This document shows, piece after piece, positions 1 to 6,957 of a stretch of DNA of 64,000 nucleotides. Made by a program: the position numbers and the translations under genes. The notes under the pieces were generated by a model. It saw only the letters and a program-made list of their open reading frames with translations, did not search any database and had not been told where the DNA came from. Source of the DNA: Cellulosimicrobium funkei (GTDB lineage: Bacteria; Actinomycetota; Actinomycetes; Actinomycetales; Cellulomonadaceae); NCBI RefSeq assembly GCF_004519295.1, contig NZ_SOZH01000004.1, forward strand, positions 248,001 to 312,000. Reading direction: 5' to 3'. Within the stretch, counting starts at the first letter, position 1, and each line of letters starts with the position of its first letter.

Positions 1-546
1 GACCTGCTCGCGATCACGGACGCCGTGGAGGCGCGCCCGGAGATCGACGCGACCCGGACGGCCGCGATGGGCGGGTCCTTCGGCGGGTACATGGCGAACT
101 GGGTCGCGGGCCACACGGACCGCTTCCGCGCGATCGTCACGCACGCGAGCCTGTGGGCGCTGGACCAGTTCGGCCCGACGACCGACCACGCGTACTACTG
201 GGCGCGCGAGATGACGGACGAGATGGCGCTGGAGAACAGCCCGCACCGGTTCGTCCAGGACATCGTGACGCCGATGCTCGTCATCCACGGCGACAAGGAC
301 TATCGCGTGCCGATCGGCGAGGGCCTGCGGCTCTGGTACGAGCTGCTCGCGTCGTCCGGGCTGCCCGCCGGCCCGGACGGCGACACGGTGCACCGGTTCC
401 TCTTCTACCCGGACGAGAACCACTGGATCCTCCAGCCGCAGCACGCGAAGGTCTGGTACCAGGTGGTGCTGGCCTTCCTCGCGGAGCACGTGCTGGGGGC
501 CGCCCCGGGCGAGGGCGACGCCGCGTTGCCGACGACGCTCGGCTGA
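1..546 (+). CDS. S9 family (prolyl oligopeptidase) serine peptidase, C-terminal fragment
   Basis: This is the last 181 residues of an alpha/beta-hydrolase peptidase; the 5' end lies outside the window. The nucleophile elbow GGSFGGYMAN is visible with its Ser at residue 26 of the fragment. It is followed by the Asp-bearing HGDKDYRVP segment and the C-terminal His in DENHWI, so the catalytic triad order Ser-Asp-His of clan SC peptidases is intact. S9 enzymes (dipeptidyl or acylaminoacyl peptidases) cleave short peptides, usually in the cytoplasm. The missing N-terminal part should be a beta-propeller. A strong hairpin follows the stop. The family call is secure; the exact specificity cannot be told from this fragment. 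Confidence 0.9.
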   Translation, partial: DLLAITDAVEARPEIDATRTAAMGGSFGGYMANWVAGHTDRFRAIVTHASLWALDQFGPTTDHAYYWAREMTDEMALENSPHRFVQDIVTPMLVIHGDKDYRVPIGEGLRLWYELLASSGLPAGPDGDTVHRFLFYPDENHWILQPQHAKVWYQVVLAFLAEHVLGAAPGEGDAALPTTLG

Positions 547-551
547 CCTGT

Positions 552-577
552 GGGCCGCCGCCCGCGGGCGGCGGCCC
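552..577 (+). terminator. GC-rich hairpin after the S9 peptidase
   Basis: Positions 552-577 are a perfect 26-base palindrome centred on CCGCGG, starting 6 bases after the peptidase stop. It forms an 11-bp stem with a 4-base loop. There is no U-tract, as is usual in high-GC actinomycetes. It lies between the convergent peptidase and the small gene at 618-824, so it could act in both directions. Confidence 0.65.
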
Positions 578-617
578 GCAGGGCTCCCCCCCGACGGCCA
601 GCGTCAGGCGACCGCCG

Positions 618-824
618 TCAGGCGACGGTCGACGGGAGCCCCGCGGCCGCCGCGCGCCAGCGCCGCACGAGGCGCCGGTCGGCGGCGCCGCGCGCGGCCG
701 CCCACAGGCAGTGCTGGGTCGTCTCGCGGTGCTCGAGGAGCGCGTCGCGGTCGTTCTCGAGCGCCCAGAGCAGGGCGGTGCGCACCTCGGTGCGCGAGGG
801 GGCGGAGGGCAGGGTGTCGTGCAT
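618..824 (-). CDS. hypothetical protein, 68 aa
   Basis: A short reading frame starting with ATG at 824. The product is Arg- and Ala-rich with an amphipathic helical look (segment TALLWALENDRD) and ends in a basic stretch. No family is recognised. It lies downstream of the alpha/beta hydrolase on the same strand after a 131-base gap holding a run of seven T (919-925 on the top strand) and no evident gene. The ribosome binding site is weak. A longer in-frame ATG at 938 exists but would add a very basic tail of unlikely composition. Moderate to low confidence that it is expressed. Confidence 0.4.
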   Translation of the reverse strand: MHDTLPSAPSRTEVRTALLWALENDRDALLEHRETTQHCLWAAARGAADRRLVRRWRAAAAGLPSTVA

Positions 825-955
825 GGTCCGTCTCGTCGTCCGTCGTTCTGCGGCGGCCGGTCGGCCGTCCACACGAGGAGAAGGCAGAAGTCTCCGTCTG
901 TGACGCGACTTCGGGGACTTTTTTTCCGGAACGCGCACGATGTCTCACCCGGAGG

Positions 956-1693
956 TCAGGAGACGGCGTCGACGATCACGGCCGCGAGGTCCCGCGGGCG
1001 GGAGAACATCGGCCAGTGGCCGGTCGGGAGGTCGACGTAGGTGACGTCCTCGACCTCGCCCAGCTCGGTGTGCAGGGGCGGCCCCGGGTGCGCCATCTCG
1101 GCGAGGACGGCGGACGGGATCGACGAGCAGACGGCGGTCGCGGGCACCTTCAGGCGGCCCGGGTCCGACACCCGCACCGCCCCCCGCGCGACGGGCCCGG
1201 GGGTGGGCACCGCCCGCTCGCGGAACCGCGCCAGCGCGGCCTCGTCCAGCCCGTCGAGGCTCGACCCGGCCTCGGCGAGCTCCTCCCACGTCGGGAGCGG
1301 GACCTCCGCGGCGTCGGCCGGGAGGCCCGGCGACAGCGCCGCGCCGTCGACGAGCGGGCCCGTGTCGACGTAGACGACGCGCTCGATGCGCGCGGGGCCC
1401 CGGTCGAGGGCCTCCTGCACGACCGGCCCGCCGCCGCTGTGCCCCACGAGCACGACGCGGCCGTCGAGCCCGTCCACGAGTTCCGTGACCGCGGCGACGT
1501 GGTCCGCGCGCGTGACGTGCGCGCGGTCGGCGGCGGTCGCGCCGGGCTCCAGGCCCGGCAGGGTCACCGGGTGCGGGACGAGGCCGGCGGCCTCGAGGTG
1601 GGGGACGACGTCGTCCCAGGCCCACGCGCCGAGCCAGAAGCCGGGGACGAGGACGACGTGGACGGGCTGCTCGGGTGTTCCGTGGGTGCTCAT
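956..1693 (-). CDS. alpha/beta hydrolase
   Basis: A 245-residue soluble hydrolase of the MenH/esterase-like fold. The oxyanion-side motif LVPGFWLGAWAWDD is near residue 15, the nucleophile elbow GHSGG has Ser86, and the likely catalytic His226 is in TGHWPMF. No signal peptide, so cytoplasmic. The ATG at 1693 is chosen over an in-frame ATG at 1723 because the extra residues (PTPCEGGC) do not fit the family. It is divergent from a WYL-type regulator 50 bases away, with an inverted repeat between them, so that regulator probably controls it. The substrate is unknown; related enzymes act on small esters, lactones or amides. Confidence 0.85.
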   Translation of the reverse strand: MSTHGTPEQPVHVVLVPGFWLGAWAWDDVVPHLEAAGLVPHPVTLPGLEPGATAADRAHVTRADHVAAVTELVDGLDGRVVLVGHSGGGPVVQEALDRGPARIERVVYVDTGPLVDGAALSPGLPADAAEVPLPTWEELAEAGSSLDGLDEAALARFRERAVPTPGPVARGAVRVSDPGRLKVPATAVCSSIPSAVLAEMAHPGPPLHTELGEVEDVTYVDLPTGHWPMFSRPRDLAAVIVDAVS

Positions 1694-1709
1694 GCAGCCA
1701 CCCTCGCAG

Positions 1710-1735
1710 GGTGTCGGTGACACCTGTCTGTCACC
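1710..1735. promoter_or_regulatory. probable operator between hydrolase and WYL regulator
   Basis: Two overlapping inverted repeats sit in the 50-base divergent gap: GGTGTC-3-GACACC at 1710-1724 and GGTGACA-6-TGTCACC at 1716-1735. Divergent placement next to a DeoR/YafY-type WYL regulator makes this the likely binding site. Assignment to that regulator is inferred from position. Confidence 0.65.
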
Positions 1736-1743
1736 ATTCTGGG

Positions 1744-2652
1744 GTGAACAGGACGGAGCGCCTCTACGCGCTCGCGGAGGAGCTGCGCCGCGCGGGCCGG
1801 ACGGGCACGACGGGGCCGCGTCTCGCCGCGGCGCTCGAGGTGAGCGAACGGACGATCAAGCGCGACGTCGCCGCGCTCCAGCAGGCCGGGCTCACGATCT
1901 GGGCCCAGGCGGGGCCCGGGGGCGGGTACGTGCTCGACCCGAGCGCGTCGCTGCCACCCGTGAACTTCACGCCCGGCCAGGCCGTCGCCGTGGCCGTCGC
2001 GCTCGCGACGCTCCCGCCCGGCAGCCCGTTCGCGGTCGACGCCCTCGCCGCCCGCGGCAAGGTGTGGGACGCGCTCGGCGCGGGCGACCGCGCACGGGCC
2101 GAGGCGCTCGCCGCGCGCGTGTGGGTCCGCCACGCCGTGCCGGACCCGGACCGGCCCGACGCCGTCCCGCCCGCGAGCCCGCCCGACGCCGTCCCGCCCG
2201 CAGCAGGCCCGCCCGCCGCCCCGGCCGACGCCGTCCCGTCCGACGCCGTCCCTTCCGACGCCGTCCCGCCCGCCGCCGTCCACCCGGGAGAGCCGTACGG
2301 CGACACGACCGCGCCGGGCCGGGGCGACGTCGTCGGGCGTGCGCGGACCCACCTCGGGGTGCTGCGCGCGGTCGAGCAGTCGATCGCGGGCGGGCGCGTG
2401 CTGGCGATCCGCTACCGGGACGGGCGCGGGTCGACGTCGGCGCGTCGCGTCGAGCCCGTGCTGCTCGCGCACACCGACGGCCGCTGGTACCTCGTCGCGT
2501 GGTGCCGCACGCGCGAGGCGATCCGCTGGTTCCGGCTCTCGCGCGTCGAGCGCGCGGACCTCACCGCGGAGGCGTACGACCCGCGCCCCGTCGCGGACGT
2601 GGGGGAGCCGCCCCCGGGCTCGGCCGCGGTGTACCGCCCCGGCCCCGCCTGA
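1744..2652 (+). CDS. WYL-domain (YafY/DeoR-type) transcriptional regulator
   Basis: A 302-residue regulator. The N-terminal HTH_11-type winged helix (residues 1-60, RLAAALEVSERTIKRDVAALQ) is followed by a middle region and a C-terminal WYL-type sensor (GGRVLAIRYRDGRG, then DGRWYLVAWCRTREAIRWFRLSR). Between them lies a low-complexity Pro/Ala linker at about residues 138-180 made of repeated DAVP units, which is unusual for the family. The GTG at 1744 gives MNRTERLYALAEELR, the typical WYL-protein start. WYL proteins sense nucleic-acid or small-molecule ligands. The divergent hydrolase is the likely target. Confidence 0.85.
   Translation: MNRTERLYALAEELRRAGRTGTTGPRLAAALEVSERTIKRDVAALQQAGLTIWAQAGPGGGYVLDPSASLPPVNFTPGQAVAVAVALATLPPGSPFAVDALAARGKVWDALGAGDRARAEALAARVWVRHAVPDPDRPDAVPPASPPDAVPPAAGPPAAPADAVPSDAVPSDAVPPAAVHPGEPYGDTTAPGRGDVVGRARTHLGVLRAVEQSIAGGRVLAIRYRDGRGSTSARRVEPVLLAHTDGRWYLVAWCRTREAIRWFRLSRVERADLTAEAYDPRPVADVGEPPPGSAAVYRPGPA
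2157..2280 (+). repeat. in-frame DAVP-coding repeat tract inside the WYL gene
   Basis: The tract contains several imperfect copies of a gacgccgtccc(g/t)-based unit encoding DAVPP, DAVPS or DAVPPA. It forms a flexible Pro/Ala linker between the DNA-binding and WYL domains. Copy number is likely to vary among strains through slippage. Confidence 0.7.
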
Positions 2653-2662
2653 CGCGGAGGGG

Positions 2663-3028
2663 TCAGTCGGCGCGCAGGACGCAGAACTCGTTGCCCTCGA
2701 CGTCCGCCAGGACGACGAACGTCTCGTGCTCGCCCTGCCCGACGTCGACGCGTCGCGCGCCGAGCCCTTCGAGCCGTGCGACGTCGGCGGCCTGCGTCGA
2801 CGACGAGAAGTCGAGGTGGAGGCGGTTCTTCACCGTCTTGCCCTCGGGGACGCGCTGGAAGACGAGGCTCGGCGGCCCGAGGATCGTCTCGCCGTCGCGC
2901 GGGAAGAGCACGGCCTCGCTGTGCGGCCCGGTCTCGCGCCCCGTCCACCCGAGCGCGGCCTGCCAGAAGTCCGCCACGGCGGCGGGGTCGGCGCAGTCGA
3001 CCACGGCGCCGCTGAAGGTGAGTGTCAT
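2663..3028 (-). CDS. VOC (glyoxalase/bleomycin-resistance) family protein
   Basis: A 121-residue single VOC-fold domain. It opens with the beta strand MTLTFSGAVVDCADPAAVADFWQ, continues with LVFQRVPEGKTVKNRLHLDF and ends with EHETFVVLADVEGNEFCVL, whose Glu is the usual metal-ligand position. The length is typical of one VOC module, which often dimerises to form a metal-dependent active site. No signal peptide. The stop lies 11 bases from the convergent WYL gene. The function could be small-molecule modification or binding; the substrate is not predictable. Confidence 0.85.
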   Translation of the reverse strand: MTLTFSGAVVDCADPAAVADFWQAALGWTGRETGPHSEAVLFPRDGETILGPPSLVFQRVPEGKTVKNRLHLDFSSSTQAADVARLEGLGARRVDVGQGEHETFVVLADVEGNEFCVLRAD

Positions 3029-3069
3029 GGCGCCAGTGTGACGTGCGCCACCCACACCGGGGGCGGTTC

Positions 3070-3771
3070 TCAGTCCGCGGCGGGCAGCGGCTCGACGAGC
3101 CGGCCGACGAGCGCCGGGAGCCAGTCCGCGCTCCGGGCGCGCTGCACGGCGTCGTCGCCCGCGGGGCTGAGGAACGCGTCGCGCGCCGCGCACGTGTACG
3201 CGCTGATGAGCACGCGCGTCGCGGCCGCCGGGTCGATCGCGAACCGCATGCCGACCTCGGTGAGCACGCGGGTGAGGATGCCCGCGAGCTCGGCGCGGAA
3301 CGACTCCTCCTGGTCCGCGAACCGCGCCGCGACCTGCGGGTCGCGCAGCGCGAGCAGCTCGAGCTCCGCGCTCATGAGGCACCAGCGGCGCTCGTCGCGC
3401 GGGTCGGCCATGACGGCCGCGACGATCGCGGCGATCGTGTCGGGCGCGATGACGCCGTCGCGGACCGGGTCGTCGGGCAGGTGCTCGACGGCGGCCTCGA
3501 GGTTGCGCATGCGCGTCCGGATCTCGCGCTCCGTGAGGGCGAGGAACAGCGACTCCTTCGACTCGAAGTTCGAGTAGAACGCGCCGCGGGTGAAGCCCGC
3601 GGCCTCGCACACCGCCTCGATCGAGGTGCCGTTGATGCCGTGCTCGGCGAAGAGGCCGTAGGCGGCGTCGAGCAGGCGCTCGCGCGTGCGCTCGCGGCGC
3701 CGCGAGAGCGGCGCGTCGTTCTCCGCGCGGTCGACTCGGGTCGGGTCGAGGTCCGTCGTCACGCCGGACAT
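3070..3771 (-). CDS. TetR/AcrR family transcriptional regulator
   Basis: A 233-residue repressor. The HTH at about residues 25-70 shows SRRRERTRERLLDAAYGLFAEHGINGTSIEAVCEAAGFTRGAFYSNFESKE split across the typical three helices, followed by a helical ligand-binding domain. ATG 3771 is preferred over an in-frame ATG at 3846, because that extension runs through the operator region. It is divergent from the MMPL/YhgE operon, and a cluster of GTATC/GATAC half-sites lies in the gap. It therefore probably represses that operon and itself, with a hydrophobic or amphipathic ligand as inducer (inference). Confidence 0.9.
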   Translation of the reverse strand: MSGVTTDLDPTRVDRAENDAPLSRRRERTRERLLDAAYGLFAEHGINGTSIEAVCEAAGFTRGAFYSNFESKESLFLALTEREIRTRMRNLEAAVEHLPDDPVRDGVIAPDTIAAIVAAVMADPRDERRWCLMSAELELLALRDPQVAARFADQEESFRAELAGILTRVLTEVGMRFAIDPAAATRVLISAYTCAARDAFLSPAGDDAVQRARSADWLPALVGRLVEPLPAAD

Positions 3772-3824
3772 GCTCCCACTGTCGGACGGCGCCGCCCGAA
3801 CCGGGCGGCCTTGCGATGCACGAG

Positions 3825-3865
3825 TGTATCCGATACGTTCGCGCATCGGATACAGCGGCGTATCC
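3825..3865. promoter_or_regulatory. TetR operator cluster upstream of the MMPL operon
   Basis: TGTATCCGAT (3825-3834) and ATCGGATACA (3845-3854) form a perfect 10-bp inverted repeat with a 10-base spacer. The left arm overlaps the 11-bp palindrome GTATCCGATAC (3826-3836), and GGATAC/GTATCC recur at 3848-3853 and 3860-3865. The AT-richness stands out from the surroundings. It lies between the divergent TetR gene and the MMPL gene. Confidence 0.75.
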
Positions 3866-3900
3866 TCAAATCCGTCTGCACTCTCCCCGGGAGGCCGCCC

Positions 3901-6900
3901 GTGTCCTCAGCGCTGTACTCGCTCGGCCGGTGGGCGGTCGGGGCGCGCCGGCTCGTCCTCGTGGCCTGGATCGGCATCCTCGTGCTGGCCGGAGGGCTCG
4001 CCGGGCTCGTCGGCCAGGGCCTCGACGACGAGGTGACCATCCCCGGCACCGAGTCGCAGGCCGCGCTCGACCGTCTCGCCGCCACGTTCCCGCAGGTCAG
4101 CGGGGCGTCCGCGCAGGTCGTCGTCGTCGCTCCCGACGGCTCGACCATCGAGGACGACGCGGTCCGCGGCCCCGTGGAGGACGCCGTCACCGCGCTCGGC
4201 GACGTCGACGGCGTCGCCGCCGTCACCTCCCCCTACGACGACACCATGCCCGCGTCGGTCAGCGACGACGACGTCGCGACCCTCATGACCGTCCAGCTCG
4301 ACGAGGGCCAGAGCGAGGTCACCGACGCCACGAAGGACGCGCTCGGCGACGTCGTCGACGACCTCGCCGCGGCCCTGCCCGACGGCGCGCAGGCCGCCCT
4401 CGGCGGCCAGCTCTTCAGCACCGAGTTCCCGACCCTCACCGTCACCGAGGCGCTCGGCCTCCTCGTCGCGCTCGTCGTGCTCGTGCTCACGTTCGGCTCG
4501 TTCGTCGCGGCCGGGCTGCCGCTCCTCAACGCCGTCGTCGGGGTCGGCGTGAGCATGGGGCTCCTGTTCGCCGCGACCGCCGTCGCGCAGATCAACTCCA
4601 CGACCCCGATGCTCGCCGTCATGCTCGGCCTCGCCGTCGGCATCGACTACGCGCTGTTCATCGTGTCCCGGCAGCGCGACGAGCTCGCGACCGGCCTCAG
4701 CGTCGAGGAGGCCACGGCGCGGGCCGTCGCGACCGCCGGCTCGGCCGTCATCTTCGCGGGCCTCACCGTCATGATCGCGCTCGTCGGCCTCGGCGTCGCC
4801 GGCATCCCGTTCCTCACCGTCATGGGCGTCGCCGCCGCCGTCGGGGTCGGGCTCGCCGTCCTCGTCTCGATCACGCTGCTGCCTGCCATGCTGGGCTTCG
4901 CGGGCGAGCGCCTCCGCCCGAAGGCACCGCGCCGTCGTGGGCGCGGGCGACGGCGTGCGGCCGCGGGAGCGGACGGCGGAGGGCCGGCCGGGGCGACCGG
5001 GTCGCCCGGGCGACGGACCGGACGAGCGGTGGGGGCGGCCTCGGATGCGAGAGGGCGTCAAGCCGCGCTCGTGAACCCCCGCCCGGACGACCCGGGTGAC
5101 GGCGCGGCAGCCCCGAGCACCGAGGGCGCCCCCACCGCGGACCCGACCAGGGACCTCTCCGACCCGACCAGGGACCTCTCCGACCCGACCAGGGACCTCT
5201 CCGACCCGACCACGACCGAGCACCGCAACCGGTTCTTCGCGGGGTGGGTGCGTGCCGTCACGCGGATCCCGCTGCTGACCATCGGGCTCGTCGTCGCCGC
5301 GATCGTGCTGCTCACGCTGCCGGCGCGCGACCTGCAGCTCGCGCTTCCCGACGCGGGGACGCTGCCCGAGGACAACCAGGCGCGCGTCACGTACGACCTC
5401 GTGTCGGAGCACTTCGGCCCGGGCTTCAACGGGCCTCTCATCGTCACGGGCACGATCGTCACGTCCACGGACCCCGTCGGTCTCATGAACGACCTGGGCG
5501 ACGAGATCGCGGACCTCCCGGGCGTGGCGGACGTGCCCCTCGCGACGCCGAACCTCACGGCGGACACGGGCATCGTGCAGGTCGTCCCGACCGGCGCGCC
5601 GGACTCGGAGGAGACGAAGGACCTCGTCACGGAGATCCGCGCGCAGCACGACCACTTCCTCGACGAGTACGGCGTCGACCTCGCGGTCACGGGGTTCACG
5701 GCGGTCGGGATCGACGTCTCGGCGAAGCTCGGGGCGGCGCTGCTGCCGTTCGCGTTCGTCGTCGTCGGCCTGTCGCTCGTGCTGCTGACGATGGTGTTCC
5801 GGTCGGTCGCGGTGCCGATCAAGGCGACGCTCGGCTACCTGTTCTCGGTCGGCGCGGCGTTCGGCGTCGTGACGCTCGTGTTCGAGCACGGGTTCCTCGC
5901 GGACGCGCTGCACGTGACACGGCTCGGGCCGGTCATCTCGTTCATGCCGATCGTCCTCATGGGCGTGCTGTTCGGCCTCGCGATGGACTACGAGGTGTTC
6001 CTCGTGGCGCGCATCCGCGAGGACTACGTGCACTCGGGCCAGGCCCGGCGGTCGATCTTCACGGGGTTCCAGGCGTCGGCGAAGGTCGTCACCGCGGCCG
6101 CGGTCATCATGTTCGCCGTGTTCGTGGCGTTCGTGCCCGAGGGCGACATGAGCCTCAAACCCATCGCGCTCGGCCTCGCGGTCGGCGTGCTCGTCGACGC
6201 GTTCGTCGTGCGCATGACGCTCGTCCCGGCCGTGCTCGCCCTGCTCGGCGACAAGGCGTGGTGGATGCCGCGCTGGCTCGACCGGGTGCTGCCGTCGTTC
6301 GACGTCGAGGGCGAGGGGCTGTCGAAGGAGCTCGCGCTCGCGGACTGGCCGGAGCCGGGCAGCACGGACGCGGTCGTCGCACACGACCTCGTCGTCGCCG
6401 GCGCGCGCGGCCCGCTGGCCGAGCCGGTCACGGTCCGGGTGCCCGACGGCGGGTCGCTCGTCGTGCACGGGGAGTCGCCCGCGGCGGTGTCCGGGGTCGT
6501 GCTCGCGCTCGCGGGGCGCCTGCGCCCGACGAGCGGGGCGCTCAAGGTCACGGGCCTGGTGCTGCCGGAGCGTGCGCTGACCGTGCGGCGCCGCGTCGCG
6601 CTCGTGGACCTCGCGGCGGACGTCGCCGCGCTCCCCGGCGACGCCCCGGCGCCCGCGGCGCACCGCGTGCCGGCGGCGGCGAGCGTCGCCGAGGTCCTGC
6701 GCGAGCGGCCCCGGCTCCTGGCGGTCGTCGGGACCGACGCCGTCACGTCGCCCGCCGAGCGGGCCGCGCTGGCCGAGGTGCTCGCCGACGCGGCGGGGCG
6801 CGGCACGGCGGTGGTGCTCGGCGCCGTCGGCCCGGCACCGACGGACCTCGCCCCGCCCGGGACGCCCGTCCTCGACCTGCACGACCCGCACCACCCCGAC

Positions 6901-6957
6901 CGCACCGTCCCCGCCGCGCCCGTCGTCGGCCCGCGCACCGAGGAGGTGCCCGCATGA
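3901..6957 (+). CDS. MMPL/RND-family transporter with C-terminal ABC-ATPase-like (degenerate) domain
   Basis: A 1018-residue inner-membrane transporter. It has two MMPL halves, each with an extracytoplasmic loop followed by a bundle of membrane helices. The proton-relay motifs GIDYALF (Asp249) and AMDYEVF (Asp696) are both present. Between the halves lies an Arg-rich, then Pro/Asp-rich cytoplasmic linker carrying three exact tandem repeats. After the last helix, residues from about 825 resemble an ABC ATPase: a strand-loop-helix with GESPAAVS (857-864) where Walker A should be, then LRPTSGALKV, and a Walker-B-like ERPRLLAVVGTDAVTSPAER. The catalytic Lys and Glu are missing. The GTG at 3901 has GGGAGG 7 bases upstream. 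It overlaps the next gene by ATGA. Probable lipid or amphiphile exporter. Confidence 0.88.
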   Translation: MSSALYSLGRWAVGARRLVLVAWIGILVLAGGLAGLVGQGLDDEVTIPGTESQAALDRLAATFPQVSGASAQVVVVAPDGSTIEDDAVRGPVEDAVTALGDVDGVAAVTSPYDDTMPASVSDDDVATLMTVQLDEGQSEVTDATKDALGDVVDDLAAALPDGAQAALGGQLFSTEFPTLTVTEALGLLVALVVLVLTFGSFVAAGLPLLNAVVGVGVSMGLLFAATAVAQINSTTPMLAVMLGLAVGIDYALFIVSRQRDELATGLSVEEATARAVATAGSAVIFAGLTVMIALVGLGVAGIPFLTVMGVAAAVGVGLAVLVSITLLPAMLGFAGERLRPKAPRRRGRGRRRAAAGADGGGPAGATGSPGRRTGRAVGAASDARGRQAALVNPRPDDPGDGAAAPSTEGAPTADPTRDLSDPTRDLSDPTRDLSDPTTTEHRNRFFAGWVRAVTRIPLLTIGLVVAAIVLLTLPARDLQLALPDAGTLPEDNQARVTYDLVSEHFGPGFNGPLIVTGTIVTSTDPVGLMNDLGDEIADLPGVADVPLATPNLTADTGIVQVVPTGAPDSEETKDLVTEIRAQHDHFLDEYGVDLAVTGFTAVGIDVSAKLGAALLPFAFVVVGLSLVLLTMVFRSVAVPIKATLGYLFSVGAAFGVVTLVFEHGFLADALHVTRLGPVISFMPIVLMGVLFGLAMDYEVFLVARIREDYVHSGQARRSIFTGFQASAKVVTAAAVIMFAVFVAFVPEGDMSLKPIALGLAVGVLVDAFVVRMTLVPAVLALLGDKAWWMPRWLDRVLPSFDVEGEGLSKELALADWPEPGSTDAVVAHDLVVAGARGPLAEPVTVRVPDGGSLVVHGESPAAVSGVVLALAGRLRPTSGALKVTGLVLPERALTVRRRVALVDLAADVAALPGDAPAPAAHRVPAAASVAEVLRERPRLLAVVGTDAVTSPAERAALAEVLADAAGRGTAVVLGAVGPAPTDLAPPGTPVLDLHDPHHPDRTVPAAPVVGPRTEEVPA
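5140..5202 (+). repeat. three exact tandem 21-bp repeats in the MMPL linker
   Basis: Units at 5140-5160, 5161-5181 and 5182-5202 are identical and keep frame, encoding DPTRDLS three times. A partial fourth copy follows. They lie in the cytoplasmic linker between the two transporter halves, so length change would be tolerated. Confidence 0.9.

Noticed and set aside
919-925. Run of seven T as a Rho-independent terminator
   Set aside because: No adjacent GC-rich stem on either strand, and no gene ends just upstream.
5140-5202. Possible CRISPR-like repeats
   Set aside because: Three direct 21-bp units without spacers, in frame inside a coding linker.
3907-6894. 995-residue open frame on the minus strand opposite the MMPL gene
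   Set aside because: It is a shadow of GC-rich codon bias: Arg/Asp/His-heavy, no domain, no ribosome site, and the opposite strand encodes a clear transporter.
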